From assembly GCF_036850765.1 (NCBI RefSeq), contig NC_089492.1:73791982-73855981 (forward strand): 64,000 nt of DNA, given 5' to 3'. Position 1 is the stretch's first letter. The number at the start of each line of letters is the position of its first letter. This stretch comes from Saccopteryx bilineata. Its lineage: Eukaryota; Chordata; Mammalia; Chiroptera; Emballonuridae. Below, one piece after another: positions 10,152 to 22,360 of this stretch. The position numbers were made by a program, and so were the translations under genes. Under the pieces are notes generated by a model that searched no databases, was not told the DNA's origin, and saw only the letters and a program-made list of their open reading frames with translations.

Positions 10152-10567
10152 TACATACACATAAATATCTTTTGAGAAAAATATAACACTGTGCATTTTG
10201 CTTACATTTTCAATTTTTACTCTAATACAATGAATCTTATCATGTTATTAAATATTTTTTTACAGTATGATTTATTGAACCTGTTTTCTGTTGAAGATTT
10301 TTGGTTGTTGCTAATTTTTACCATAGTAAATATGAACATCCTGGTAGATAAATCTCTTTATATATTAGTAGTAGTATTAAATAATAGAAATATACTTTCT
10401 TGTCAAAAACAAGTAATATTTGAAACCTTCTGATAAATATAACAAATTTGTTCTCCCAAACAATTTATACTCCTACATTTATATCAGAAGATGCTAATTT
10501 TCCTATACTTCCAAGAATACTTGATATAATTATTAAATATAGCACCACCAGAAAATAACTTCAACAT

Positions 10568-11478
10568 TGTAAAGCCAGTAGTCGCAGCCACCATCACAGC
10601 TGCCTGGCTCATGCAGGTTTCCATTTAGTTTGGATAGGTTGTAATGAAACAACGGAGCCAAGAACTGGTGGGCCACAACTTCCAGGGAAAACTGCAACTC
10701 AGGAACCTGTAATTCCTTTTCCAGTACTCGCTCCAATTCCAGCCTTTTCTGCCATTCGATTTGCAATTCATCCTGGAGCTTTCGACCTCGGGCAGCTTCT
10801 TGCACAGAACTCCTTGTTTCCTCTTGAGTAAGAAACACCCAGACCAAGGCCCCTAAAAGGACAGCCATGGGGAACCATAATAGCAACCAGTCCCCTACTC
10901 TACCCCTCAAGGGTGGCGGCTTCATAGCAATCTGATCTGAATCCTGCCACAGACTACGCCAAATGGAAGGCCAGTAGTTGCAGCCACCACCACAGCTGCC
11001 TGGCCCATGCAGGTTCACATTTGGTTTGGATAGATGGTAATGAAACAAGGGAGCCAAGAACTGATGGGCCACCCTTTATTTCTACTTGCAACTGCAGGTG
11101 AGAAAATTCACACGGGCACCAAAACCCATTCACATGTTCTCCCATTCAACAAACAGGAGAATCTTTCCTGTTTTTTCCTAGAATCAAAGGCCCAATAGTT
11201 TCACTCAGTCTCCTCTGTATGCTTCCATTTTGGCTGTCTCTTCCCCTACAACCATGTGGTCTCTCCTCCTCCCAAAATGGCCTCCTAGCTCCACCTTTTA
11301 AAACTTTTCCCCAAGACTACCCCTCCTCCAGCACACATTAGCATAACTAAGCTCCTTCCCAAGCAGGAAGGTAATTAGCTGTATCACCTGGCAGTGGCCA
11401 TTCATGTGGGCAGCACCATTTTTAACAATAAAAGTGAGCAAAACCAGAAAATGAGTTCACAAACTCATTTGCCCAACA
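10568..11478 (-). mobile_element. Compact, internally deleted short LTR retroelement (copy 3, diverged subfamily)
   Basis: On the minus strand the order is a 5' LTR (11478 to 10964, starting TGTTGGGCAAATGAG), an internal fragment of 287 bp (10963 to about 10677), then only the last 109 bp of a 3' LTR (about 10676 to 10568, ending ...GGCTTTACA). The 5-bp word AACAT flanks it at 10563-10567 and 11479-11483, a perfect TSD. The end-to-end insertion is therefore preserved, and the loss of the 3' internal part and most of the 3' LTR is an internal deletion. The LTR body differs strongly from the other copies in its U3-like half. Confidence 0.85.
10677..10925 (-). pseudogene. Unrecognised ORF of the LTR element: signal-anchor-like segment plus coiled-coil-like region (open copy)
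   Basis: On the minus strand an ATG at 10925, 38 nt inside the LTR boundary, opens a frame beginning MKPPPLRGRVGDW. A hydrophobic stretch follows (LLLWFPMAVLLGALVWVFL), then a charged region rich in Glu, Gln and Leu (EETRSSVQEAA, ELERVLEKELQVPELQ), about 83 residues in all. The frame stays open into the 3' LTR remnant and stops at 10533. It is also open upstream into the 5' LTR as far as 11072, where the first codon is GTG. The homologous ATG, hydrophobic segment and charged region occur at 4308-3896 in copy 1. A short basic N-terminus before one hydrophobic segment suggests a membrane anchor, but this is inference. No known retroviral domain is visible. Confidence 0.5.
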
Positions 11479-11483
11479 AACAT

Positions 11484-14400
11484 TATATAGGTTAAAATTA
11501 CTATCTCTGATGTTTTACTTTTTGACATTCAATTGTCTATTCATTCAACTAATAATTATTGAGTATCACCATTAACCAGGAACAATGTTGAGTTCTGAGA
11601 ATACAATAATAACCTCTTCCCTTCCTGAATCATCTCCATTTCTTGGGTCAAAAGAAATTCTTGACATAGACTTTTTCTTGCAATCATCTAAGTATCTGCA
11701 GAATACATCGTACCTCCCTATTTCTCAATTGTTTACCAGAGTTACTCAAATAGGACGTAATAACCAGTGTCTACTCTATTATGGCTAATACACTCCCTGG
11801 TAGTTCCATTGAAGTAACTTTTTTTTTTTTTCCCCAGACATCATCTTGATTTTTGTTGAGATCAATGTAACGGAGAGAATGGGCAAGTCAGTTGAACAAT
11901 GAGCCTCTGGAAGACATTGTGAAATAAACTGGAAAGATTGTTCGGTGTTGTAAAAAGAAGGTGAATTTTGAGACCGAAAGGTTGTAGTTCTCACACTTGC
12001 AGTGTAATCTTAGGCAAATGACTCAGTTGACTCTTAGGGGAGTGTGGTTTGTATAACATTTTTGTCACTGAACAAAACATTCTAGAAGAGTACCAGTCAC
12101 TGAGTAGAGCTATGGATTTGCAGTTGGTTTCAGCCATCCCTTGTTACTCCGCCCCAGTCTCCTTGTGACTCCTTTCCCCAGTCTCATCCCTGGTTCTGCT
12201 GCCTTGTTTCTTGCCAGGCATCCAGAGCACCCCCTGCCCACTGGCCTAGAAAGCGTGGCTCTCCATGGAGATGACCTGCTGCGCTTCTCTAAACGACATG
12301 TGTTCTGACCCCGTCTTTGCCCGGCTTATGCACACACTGTTGTTCTGACCGGACCATTTCCCACAGTGATAACTACCGGTAGTTTTCAGGAAAACTGTGA
12401 GCTCCCTTTGCACAGAAAACAATACCCCTTTTTCCTGTTTTATCTGTCTGTTCATCCTCAGTGCTAGCTAGCACAGTGTCTGGCACACTGTAGGTCCTTA
12501 AAGATCATCTATTAAATGACTATTCATCTGAACAGGATGTTAAGGACTCATGTGCAAAATCTTAAGGGTATTTTCCCCCTTCATTTTAATGTTCTTTGTT
12601 CACCTGAAGATTTCCTACACAACTATCAAGACTGAACCCAAATATCACTCTCTCGGGGCAGGTTCTGACAGATCCCTGATGGAGCACATGGCTGACTCCT
12701 CGATGCTATCCCAGCAGTGGTCTGTTTACTCTCACCCTCTTCTCCTTCAGTGGAGTCTGATCTCTTTTACCTTTGGTTCCTAGTGATCCACACACTGAAC
12801 ACAGCATTCAATAATCCTTTGTCTGAAGCGAACAGGGATGCTATGTTTAACCATTCCTGTGATTTTAAAATTTCAGTTTGCCTAAAGGAGAAGCCAATTT
12901 AAGATGTACTTGAAGGAAAGTGAGCACAGAGAGGCAGTGTAGGATGGGGAGATGGGATTGGTTTTAATGGGTGGCTCCATAGTTCATGGATGTGTCTCTA
13001 TGGGCCAATTCTCCCCTTTGGCTGCTTCTAGTCTCCTCACCTGGGGTGAGCCGGAAACGCACTGGAGGTGACCTCACATCTCATGTAACTTCATAGAGTA
13101 GAGGTAATGCTGTACCCTTAGAGATGCACTACTAGCCACTGAGGATGGAGTTCCAGGCACCATGGCAAAGTCACGGGCATATAGTAATACTTCTCAGAAC
13201 GCACAGAGGATCCTCTGCGGAAGAATGTCCTGTTGAAACAAGACAATGGGCCCTTCTTATGTGGCTTATTAGCAGAGAAATGTGTGGGTAGCCAGAGCCA
13301 TGGCCGGAGGAGAGGTGAATAAGGACCAGCTTCATGTTCTAATGGTCATCTTGAAAACCTGTCACTTCACCCTTGCAATACCTCATAACTTTGTGTTAGT
13401 AAATTCAATTACCATGCTTTTGATTCAACCTCTCAATCCAAAGATTGAGGTGTTTTGAAAAAAACTGGACTTAGACTTCCTAAGGCTTTTAGGAGACGTT
13501 TAACCTTTTCTTTGTCGGCATTGCTGAGAAAGTTTAATTTATCATAGATGACCTTAGACCTTCGCTATATCTGCAGGCACTTTTTCCCTCTTAGCTCCAC
13601 ATTTTAGACTGGAATGCCCATGTTCCATCAGTCAACTTTGAAACACTGGACAAAAAGCTAAGCTCAAGTGTTGGTGGAAGTAATTTTCCCAGGGGTCACT
13701 GCCAGGAGTTCCTTTGCTGATAGAAAGGGGGGCATTTTTTATTTGCCACAGCCCCCTATACTCCCCCTTCATTGTGGGAATGAAAGGAAGAGAAATAAAC
13801 AGTAAAAAGAAAGGATTTTGACTTGGGAAAATTTTTCTCTTAATAATTCTAGTTTTTCTTGAGGAACAGGAGTGAATGTTACTGTTTGCAGACATCAAGT
13901 AGCCTGGGCTTCCGAATTTTGTACCAGCTATTAATTCATGTGTGGAAACAACATATGCAGGAAAGAAAAGACTAATTACTTAATTTTAAAAAATAAAACT
14001 GATGAGACAGCAAATGATATTCAATTCTATTTAAGAGACTAAGCACAGACCTTAAGAAAAAAAAATCCTTCCATTCCTTGCATTGGGATTGTGTGATATG
14101 GTTCCACAATTCAGGGAGATTGGAAATTATAGAACATCTGCAATGAAATTGGTTTTCTGTGGAAAACTGATGAATCACTTACCGCCAATGACTAGAAAGA
14201 AAAGCACTTGTTTATAACCTTATGTAATGAATTTTTATGAGGTGAAGTTTGCTGTTTATAAAAAAAAATACTTTAAGCTGCTGTAGATGTAAAATAATAG
14301 AATTCTGAATTTGGAGCAATGCATTACTGCAAAGACGGTCACTAGCAGAATATTATCTGCTTACAAAACACCAAAACAGGGCTATTACTTCTATAATGGA

Positions 14401-16425
14401 ATTAAAAAAAAAATCTCATCTTCCCAGTTGGGGTTCTAGAAGAAAAAGTATTTAAAGAGATGTAGCTGAAATTGACAGCTCCAAAATTGCATGTATTTTC
14501 AAAGAAAAGTTATTAATTTTCTTATTGTGCTCCTGAATTCCAACTGTGTTTTCTCTCAAAACAAGAACGCCACAGAAAATTTTAAATTAAAAATGGCACT
14601 TCTGAGATACACTACACAGACACTGGGTGTGTGGGCCTCTCTACACCATTATAGAAATGCATGTGGAAGCATTTCCACGATACCATCAGTTGCTCTGCTC
14701 AATCATTTGGGAGGGCCTTCCTGATCAAAATCCAGGTCTCTTGTCTTCTTCAGACATTTACTGAGCATCTAAATTTGTGCCAGGTGGTATCTAGCAGGAG
14801 GGATATGAGAAAGAAAGAAGAATAAGAAAAGCGAGAAAGAGAATTATATAGCCTTTGTCCTCACTGAGCTCAAAGTTGATTTTGTTTTTTGAGAAAGATA
14901 ATCGTCTAGTTGAAACTGAGACATATTCTATTAGATCTGAGAAGGGGCATTGAGCAATAACGCATGAAATATCAGACGGCGGTTCTTGCTCTCAACGAAT
15001 TTATTTGCCCTTTGTATTTGGTCTGGAGCTAAGCTTTTTTAAAGCAATTAACCATAAGATAGTATTTTATAATTTTTTGTTGACTATAAAGGCACTCTTA
15101 CAAATTGATGTGGATGGGAAAGAATAGAGGCTTTCAGGAGAGGATGCTCAACATTTCTGAGTGTTTAGTGAGATCTGTTTACCAGGGAAGTCATCCTAGA
15201 CACCTCTCAGGACAGTAAAGCCTCTGGCTCCACTAATTCAGATTTATGACTATTTAGATAAAGTCTCAGCTGAAGTTCAAGTTTGCATTAAGTCTTATTG
15301 GCAACCGAACCATAAAAATACCTCAGAAATGTGAGCATTTTTGTGTCCACATCTGGAAGGCATATAAAACCCTGGGTCAGACCCTGGGTCTCCATTCTCA
15401 GTTGAGGAAATATTGTCATCTTACAGGCTTAGACCAACTGATAATGTGTAAGAACTCATGCTGGCTTTTTTGATCTGGTGTACTAGTTCTAGATACTTTA
15501 AATTAACAAAACTACATTTACAAATACCTAATAATACTTCTGGAAGAGAGAGTGGGGACTTCTTACTTTTGTTGCCTAAATACTTCCAAGTGGTTAAAAA
15601 GAGGTATATACTATATGAAGTCAGACTTAATATGTAACTTGAAATGTATAAAATAACTCAGACTTTTTCAACAGTTGTGGGTGGCCATATAGGCAGGCTC
15701 TATGTATGGAAATGCAAAAATAGAAACTCTAGGGTTTTTAGGATCCTCCATGTCCTAAATTCACGTTATTTAAAAGACTTATTTCTTAGCTATGCTATGT
15801 TTTCTCTTTGAACTGAACTAAAAAAAACTGGTCATCAGATTTTAAATAAATAACTTGGTTTAATTAAAAATGTGACATACTTATCATAGATAATTTGGGA
15901 GCTATAGAAAATTAAAAAAATAGAAAACAGTTGAATGACCCAGATATTTATTATAAGATATATATGTGCTTATTTATGTTATAGCTGAGATCACATAGAA
16001 CTTAGTATCTTACTTTCATTTTAATACTATATTGTACTTTCCCATTTATTAAAATTTTATGTATTTTTATATAACATTCTTTTCCATAGAATTTCTATTA
16101 ACATCTTTGAGTCAATTAAATAGCTACAGTATTTTATTTATTCCCCTTTGAACACGTGTTGTCAAATCCCATTATTATTATTATTAATGATCATTTATTA
16201 TGAATGGTGCCATACTGAACATCATTTCAATAAATCTATATCCAAATTTTTATCATTTCCTTGAGGTAACTTCTTAAGGTCAGTGGATATAAGAATGTCC
16301 ATACCCACCTAATTTTAAAGTCAGCTTAACTACAGAGATTTACATTTTGTTGGTTCTGGGATTTCAGCAAAGAAATGAAGAACCTGTTGATGAGATTACT
16401 TGATGGTTTGTGAGGAGAGGGAACT
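11484..16425. other. Intergenic, no gene seen
   Basis: Mostly unique AT-rich DNA. A short L2-like 3' end (tgtctggcacactgtagg) lies near 12455-12535. MIR- or L2-like wording is seen near 12000-12030 and 14750-14880. No reading frame over 90 codons and none with recognisable features. Confidence 0.55.
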
Positions 16426-16433
16426 ACCTAATG

Positions 16434-16758
16434 CAGGGGTCCCCAAACTATGGCCCACGGGCCACATGCAGCCCCCTGAGGCCATTTATCCGGCCCCTGC
16501 CGCACTTCTGGAAAGGCACCTCTTTCATTGGTGGTCAGTGAGAGGAGCATAGTTCCCATTGAAATATTGGTCAGTTTGTTGATTTAAATTTACTTGTTCT
16601 TTATTTTAAATATTGTATTTGTTCCCGTTTTGTTTTTTTACTTTAAAATATGTGCAGTGTGCATAGGAATTTGTTCACAGTTTTTTTTATAGTCCGGCCC
16701 TTCAACGGTCTGAGGGACAGTGAACTGGCTCCCTGTGTAAAAAGTTTGGGGACCCCTG
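16434..16758 (+). mobile_element. hAT-type MITE (copy 1)
   Basis: Terminal inverted repeats CAGGGGTCCCCAAAC and GTTTGGGGACCCCTG (allowing one or two changes) bound a 325-bp element. The 8-bp word ACCTAATG flanks it at 16426-16433 and 16759-16766, the TSD length of hAT transposases. It encodes nothing. A second copy in the opposite orientation is at 39028-39320. Confidence 0.92.
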
Positions 16759-17131
16759 ACCTAATGGTTACTGTACTGTTGGATTCCTTGAAGTGGGAAG
16801 GGCTTGATTTGATTTTGTTTGACTTGTTTCAGTGGTTAGAATAAAAACTCAAGCTAGGATCCCACAAAGCCCATTGTACAAAATGTTGCTTACTTTTTTT
16901 AATGACATTTTTAAATTAAACTTTTTCTTGAAAATTTTGAGAGAAAATAAGAGACAACCTGGAAACCTGAGGATATATTGTCTTGTTTCATGATTTATCT
17001 GCCCTTTGAAGGAAAAAAACAGGCATACAAGCAAATACTTGCCAGCTGATTCGGAGTGAATATGAACATATACTACACAGTCGCTTCGGCTTCAGTGAAC
17101 CACTAAGCGTCAGTGCCATGGCCAAGATGGT

Positions 17132-17745
17132 TGTATAGCCAGTAGCCAGGGCCACCACCACAGCTGCCTGGCCCGTGCAGGTTCATATTTGATTAGAGAC
17201 GGTAATGAAATTACAGAGCCAAGAACTGGTGGGCCATTAACTTTAATCCTAGCTTGTACCCGGCGGGCAAGAAATACACACAGTGGGAAAATACTTCCCT
17301 TTCCATTAAGGGCTCCCAAAGCCACTGACTTATCCGAGTTTCCTAGAATCAAAGGTTTCTACCTCACCAGCCTTATTCACCTCTGTTCTTAATCTCCTTC
17401 TCTCTGCACAAACTGGCTTCTCCTTCAGAACTCCGCCATCTTGGCTGCTTCTCCTCTCCTCCACATGGCCTTTCTCTGCTCTCCTCTCTAATGCTTATCT
17501 TAGGAACTGAGAGAGAGCAAGCTCCCAGTCTGACCCATTTTATAGTGTAGAAATCAAAACCTTTAATCCAATATACAAACAAGGAAGTCTCTGATACAAA
17601 GTCACTTAGGGTGGGAAAGGCTTAGTCTTAAAACTAAGCCTTATGGTATAACGACCCTGCCTGCTTAAAGCCTGTCCTTTACAGCCAATGCAAACTATAA
17701 GCGAGCAAACCTATATATCATATTTATAAACCTATTTGACGAACA
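17132..17745 (-). mobile_element. Solo LTR of the short LTR retroelement (copy 4)
   Basis: This 614-bp LTR, minus orientation, belongs to the same subfamily as 2727-3325. It is flanked by a perfect 5-bp TSD, ATGGT, at 17127-17131 and 17746-17750. Its TATA-like motif is conserved (plus ccattttatag near 17535-17545). The long frames across it are broken LTR sequence. Confidence 0.9.
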
Positions 17746-17938
17746 ATGGTCAATCAAATCAGTTGGGCTAAAAAGTGTTTGGAATTGTTCTGTTGTTGAA
17801 AATACCTTTTCTTCACACCACACCACTTCACTTATTGAGTGCTGTTAGAAAAAGAACCAAGTTTGTCAACTCATTCTGATGGCTTCCTCAAAAACAGCAC
17901 TGCACGTATCCCTGGCTTCTTACTTAGTGTACAGACTA

Positions 17939-18182
17939 CAGTGGTACCTTGAGATACGAACAGACCAACATACAATTTTTTTTTTTTTTTAAGATATGAG
18001 CTGCAACTCCATCTATATTTTTGTTCGAGATCCGAGAGAAATTTCAGATATGAGTCGTGATTCGGGAAGCTGCCGCTAGTTGGCATGTTGGCGCATGGGT
18101 CCAGTATCAGCATTTTGATAAAGAAGTTGACTAACGAGCTCGGTTACAGAACAAATTAAATTTGTATCTCAAGGTACCACTG
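17939..18182. mobile_element. mariner/Tigger-like MITE
   Basis: The ends are inverted repeats of about 20 bp: CAGTGGTACCTTGAGATACG at the left and CTCAAGGTACCACTG at the right. TA dinucleotides at 17937-17938 and 18183-18184 flank the element, the TSD of Tc1/mariner transposases. It is 244 bp long and non-coding. Confidence 0.88.
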
Positions 18183-18599
18183 TATAAGGTTACTTTTATT
18201 GGTGACCCAAGGTCACTTTTTAAGCCATAATTACTATGCAGTTAGTCCTCAGAGCCTATCTGTCCCTAAATGTTACCAGATTACAGGTTTTTCTTAAAGT
18301 TCTCTTTTTAGTTAATACCAGTTTTCTACTATTTCTTGTTATTGTAAACATAACTGCTTTTACTTGTTTTCTCCCTTCCTCTTATCTGTTATTTTTAATT
18401 TGTTGGTGAAAGTTCATTAGATTTCTGTTCCAAGTGAAGCATCCTCGAAGTGGGAACTTTAGGACTGGGGCATGGTATCCATGCAGATCTATTCTGGTTT
18501 CTCCAGGTCTCTGACACTGGTCACATACCACAATCCTGGTAGCAGTAAAAGCTATGGCTCAAACCTACTGATTATTTGCTGTAGCCTTTGAGCTGGTTC

Positions 18600-19170
18600 T
18601 CTTGCTCTTACTTATCTCTCCACACACTCCACACTCTCTCTATAGTCATCCTTTCAAATGGAAATGTAGTACCATTTCCCTGTTTAAATTTCCCAGTGGC
18701 TTCCACATACTTAGAATAGATCCCCATAGCGCCTCACCCTGGCCTGCAGGGCTTGGCCCTGGGCCCCATACCTCACCCTCTCACTCCCTTCCCCGCCCCT
18801 TTTGGTCACTGGGATTTCTCGCTGTTCCTCCAGCTGACAGTGGACTAATCCCAGAGCTTGGGTCCCTGCCATTCCCTCCTCCTGGGACTCTTCTCTGCTT
18901 GGCTCTCTCTTGTTGTGTTCAGATCTCTTTGCAAAGTTTGGCTCCCAGGAGCATGCTCCATGCTCTGTACAGAAGCTCTTGTGGCTCCCTGCTCCTCACT
19001 CCCCTAGCCTGTTGTATCTTCTTCAGAGTACTCCCATCTGAAATTATCTTACACCTGGCATACTGTCGATCACCTCTCTGAGAACATAAACCCCATAAGT
19101 GCATGAATGCATCTCTGAGTACAGAAGATGCCTATAGGGGCTCAATAAATAATTTTTGAAAGAATAAAAA
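18600..19170 (+). repeat. LINE-2 3'-end fragment
   Basis: The wording is that of the L2 3' region (ttaaatttcccagtggcttc at the left, ggggctcaataaataatttt at the right end). A 159-codon frame at 18602-19081 is open L2-derived sequence without recognisable protein features and is not called as a gene. Confidence 0.6.
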
Positions 19171-19174
19171 CTAT

Positions 19175-20560
19175 TTCATTTAATTTTTGAAATTTTGAAA
19201 TTTATTTAATTCCCACTAAGGTCCTAACAGAAGTATGAAACACCCCTTTCATAGGCTGATCAAATTGAATCTTAGAGACGTGAAATAAACTTGTCCGAAA
19301 CCCAGTCACCAAGTACTGGAGGTGGGGGCAGGGGCTGGGAGCAAGGGCGCCAGTCAGGCCTGTGTTGGCTTTGATGAATATGTTAGTATTTTAGATATGA
19401 CCGCTGAAGCCACTTGGATACACTAAAAACACAAGTAGCAAACACAATTTGAGAACAAGTTGAAGAGAAAAGAAAAATGTTCCTGCAAGGTTTTTATTCC
19501 CCCAAGGGATACACTTATAGCTGATGGTGAGGCTCTTGAGGCTAAAGTGGAAACAGACTGTGTAGCTAACTATGACCCAGTTATCCTGAACTGTGAGCCC
19601 TTAGGCCACTTGGGAGAAGCTAGTCTCCTGGCAAAGCACACGCAGGCAAGGGCCAAGGCATGGGGCTGTCACAGCGCCTAGGCCTGGATCTCGGCTGCGG
19701 TGCCGAGTTCCTGGAAGCAGCACTCGAATGTACCAGTCACAATCCATTGAGTCTAAGTTGAACACTATTTACCATCAGTGTGTTCTGCGCCAAGTATTCT
19801 TACAAGAAAGAAAAACAAAAAAGGGAAACTGTAAGGAATACAGTGGGGAGACATTGTTAGATGTGATAACCGTGACGACAGCCACCACCTCCTCCTTCCA
19901 GGATGGATGTGTGGCCCAACTGTGGGGAGGGTCGGCAGACACCCGGCTGTGAGCTCGGCAGCAGCGCAGAGCCACCGTGCTGGAGGCCACGTCCACATCT
20001 AGGCTGACAGGTACATGTGAAAAGGCCAGACGACTTGGCCCCATCCAGGCCAGACAGAGCTCCCCTCTGCGCCGGCAGAGGCGGTCAGACTTCCGTTACG
20101 GTTCTTCTCCTTCTACTCAGTCTGGCTTCTAGGCCCTTTCCTTCCACAGGTGAGGATCCCTAGTGACCATCTTGCACTTCCAATCCTTCCACACCTGTTC
20201 CCACAGAACCTAATCTGCGATGACAGGGTCAGTCATTCGGCTCACAGAGTCTGCACCAGTACCCTGGGCTGAGGGAGGCTCTGGTTCTGCAGTGCTGAGC
20301 AAAACAGTCCCTGACCTCATGGGACTTAGCACCTGTTAAGGTGGAAGATGTTAAATAAAAATAAAAAAACTAAAAATATATATATTATATATTCTTCTAA
20401 GTACAATTAGAATCTGTGAGAAAAAATCATCCCCCATAGTAGTGACAACTGTTAGCATTCATGTAAAATACAATGTTTTCATGTTAAAATGATGACAATA
20501 GGGGACCAACTCAGAATTCAAATGAGAGTATGTCAATATTGTTGGTGTAACAAAATCTTG
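19175..20560. other. Intergenic downstream of PEX2, no gene seen
   Basis: GC-moderate unique sequence with several short frames and no recognisable product. It lies beyond the likely PEX2 poly(A) signal. Confidence 0.5.
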
Positions 20561-20562
20561 AC

Positions 20563-20568
20563 TTTATT
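20563..20568 (-). terminator. Candidate PEX2 poly(A) signal
   Basis: TTTATT on plus, AATAAA on the minus strand, about 845 nt downstream of the PEX2 stop codon. No earlier AATAAA is seen on the minus strand after the stop. The choice is inference from position and motif. Confidence 0.45.
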
Positions 20569-21411
20569 TAATCCATTCAAATCTGCAATCTAAGATCACC
20601 ATTCAGTTCCTTATTTACATTCTTATCAAACTGGATCGCTGGTAAAATGTTAAGACTGCATGCAGACCCTGAGTATTAAGAAAGGAAGCAGGACTCTAGG
20701 AGGGAACCAGCGTCCAGCTGCCCGCCACCCACCATTCCTGCACCAGCACCTCATTCGCCATGCTGACACTGACCTGCCTCCTCTCTCACTTAGGCTTACG
20801 TGGTTCACGTGAGGGGGTGTCACCCACATTTGAGCTCATTACAGTAAGCTGCTGGACTGGACTGAGCTGCCAGGCAAGATGGCCTCGTCCAGTGGTATCA
20901 GAAAGCTTATAGGACAAAAGTCTGCAGTTTCTGGTGGCCATCACTCTGCCTGACAATGGGGACAACAGGCTTCAGAGAAAAGCTTAAAATTACAACTGGG
21001 CCATCAGATCAGAAGGTTTAAAACAACAGGGTCTTATCACTGTTGGAATATGATGTTATAACACCATGTCTGAAAATAAATGCACGCTCATCCCAAACCT
21101 TTCATTTTCACAGTCTAACCTTTCTCTAGTAGCAGAGTGAAGAAACATTGCTGGTAGTCATCTGACAATTATTCTTGACATTAAAAACTAAAAACAATCA
21201 TTAAAGAAAACACTACATTCCCATTTACAGAATATATTTAGAATCCTGTGGATTGCAGTGATTAGACTGTAGTCATGACTGGCAAAGAACAGAATATGAT
21301 GGCTGAGAAGCACTTGTTCTCGGAAAAGACTCCTAGCTAGCAGACTCAAGGTGACTAATAGTAAGAACTTAAACGTAACACACTTTTCCACAGAGGAAAC
21401 CATTTTAGCTT
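20569..21411 (-). other. PEX2: Probable PEX2 3' UTR
   Basis: The interval between the PEX2 stop codon and the first AATAAA on the minus strand. The 71-codon frame at 21188-21403 within it has no protein-like features. It is assigned as UTR from position only. Confidence 0.45.
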
Positions 21412-22329
21412 TTAAAGAGCATTAGCTTCTGACATCTCAATGCCCGACTTCAGCGGCTGCACACTGTGCACCTCTGTCCCACACTTCGGACAGGCAAAGT
21501 ACATGTCAAACAGGAAGCTGCTCTTTGCACAGTAGTAGCAGAAAATATGCTCACAGCCTATCGTGTGGGGCATGGTGGGCCACTCTCCACACAGGGAACA
21601 CTGCTTGCCGCTGGTGGCCAATGAACTGTCACCGTTAGGAGCACCAGTAAGCGGGATGCACCACAAAGATAACTTGGCTTTCAACTTTTGGACATTGATG
21701 AGCGGTAAGAGGAAAATGAGAAACTCTGCAAAACCATGCCAGAGAAGCTCCCTGTTCATATAGTCAAAGCCCACCTCACGGACGTGCTGAGGCTTGCAGA
21801 ACACGGATCGAATGCCTAGGAGACGTTCCGTCAACGTTGCAAACTTGCCCCTCTGGAGGAAAATTAAGAAGTTAATCAACCCCCCTAACTTCAAAAGTCC
21901 GACCAGAACATTTATACACTGCTTGGCTTTCCCAAATGATGCTAGGTGACGGTTTCGAAACAGGTCGTAGCAGCGTTCTTCTAACCACGTCCCGCCAATT
22001 GTGCAGACAGCATACCAGAACTTTTGGTTTTTACTCGGCGGCTGGTATCCCAAGGTCAGGGAGAAATCATTCTTGTACTGAATATTTAAAACGGACTGTC
22101 CCACAGTGGCGTTTTTAGAGTAAACAGTGAATCGCCACAAGAAAAGCCACAAGAGGGCTTTCAGCTCAGGTTCAAACCGAGCTAAGAACCCTGGCTGGAA
22201 GCCGTGGAAGCACTGAGTGACCTGGGACCAAAGCAGCTGCTCCAGGGCCTTGTTCAGTTCGAGCGCGTCCAGCTGACTTATTCTGAGCACCCTGTGAGTG
22301 CTCTTCGCCTTCTCTTCTCTGGAAGCCAT
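21412..22329 (-). CDS. PEX2: Peroxin-2, peroxisomal RING-type E3 ubiquitin ligase
   Basis: PEX2 is an integral peroxisomal membrane protein. With PEX10 and PEX12 it forms the ubiquitin-ligase complex that ubiquitinates the import receptor PEX5, so that PEX5 is recycled from the membrane or sent for degradation. The frame encodes 305 residues, the usual mammalian length. Residues 1-240 form the membrane-embedded part, with hydrophobic stretches near 53-70, 138-158 and 195-213. The C-terminal RING finger is complete: C244, C247, C259, H261, C264, C267, C280 and C283 (CSLCGEW ... [10 protein letters not shown] ... CPKCG). The start is the ATG at 22329 ([10 protein letters not shown]). The frame is open for 25 more codons upstream to another ATG, but a splice acceptor at 22347-22348 places those codons in the intron. 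As in other mammals the coding sequence sits in one exon. No frameshift or stop is present, so the gene appears functional. Confidence 0.98.
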   Translation of the reverse strand: MASREEKAKSTHRVLRISQLDALELNKALEQLLWSQVTQCFHGFQPGFLARFEPELKALLWLFLWRFTVYSKNATVGQSVLNIQYKNDFSLTLGYQPPSKNQKFWYAVCTIGGTWLEERCYDLFRNRHLASFGKAKQCINVLVGLLKLGGLINFLIFLQRGKFATLTERLLGIRSVFCKPQHVREVGFDYMNRELLWHGFAEFLIFLLPLINVQKLKAKLSLWCIPLTGAPNGDSSLATSGKQCSLCGEWPTMPHTIGCEHIFCYYCAKSSFLFDMYFACPKCGTEVHSVQPLKSGIEMSEANAL

Positions 22330-22360
22330 GCCTTCTCCAAAGGGCTCTAGGAAAAAGCAG
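22330..22360 (-). promoter_or_regulatory. PEX2: Splice acceptor and 5' UTR start of the PEX2 coding exon
   Basis: The minus strand reads gactgctttttcctag, a pyrimidine tract ending in AG at 22348-22347. It is followed by agccctttggagaaggc (22346-22330) and then the ATG. The exon thus begins 17 nt before the start codon, which decides the start against the upstream in-frame ATG at 22404. Confidence 0.8.

Noticed and set aside
18602..19081. 159-codon plus-strand frame
   Set aside because: It lies inside an L2 3'-end fragment and has no protein-family features.
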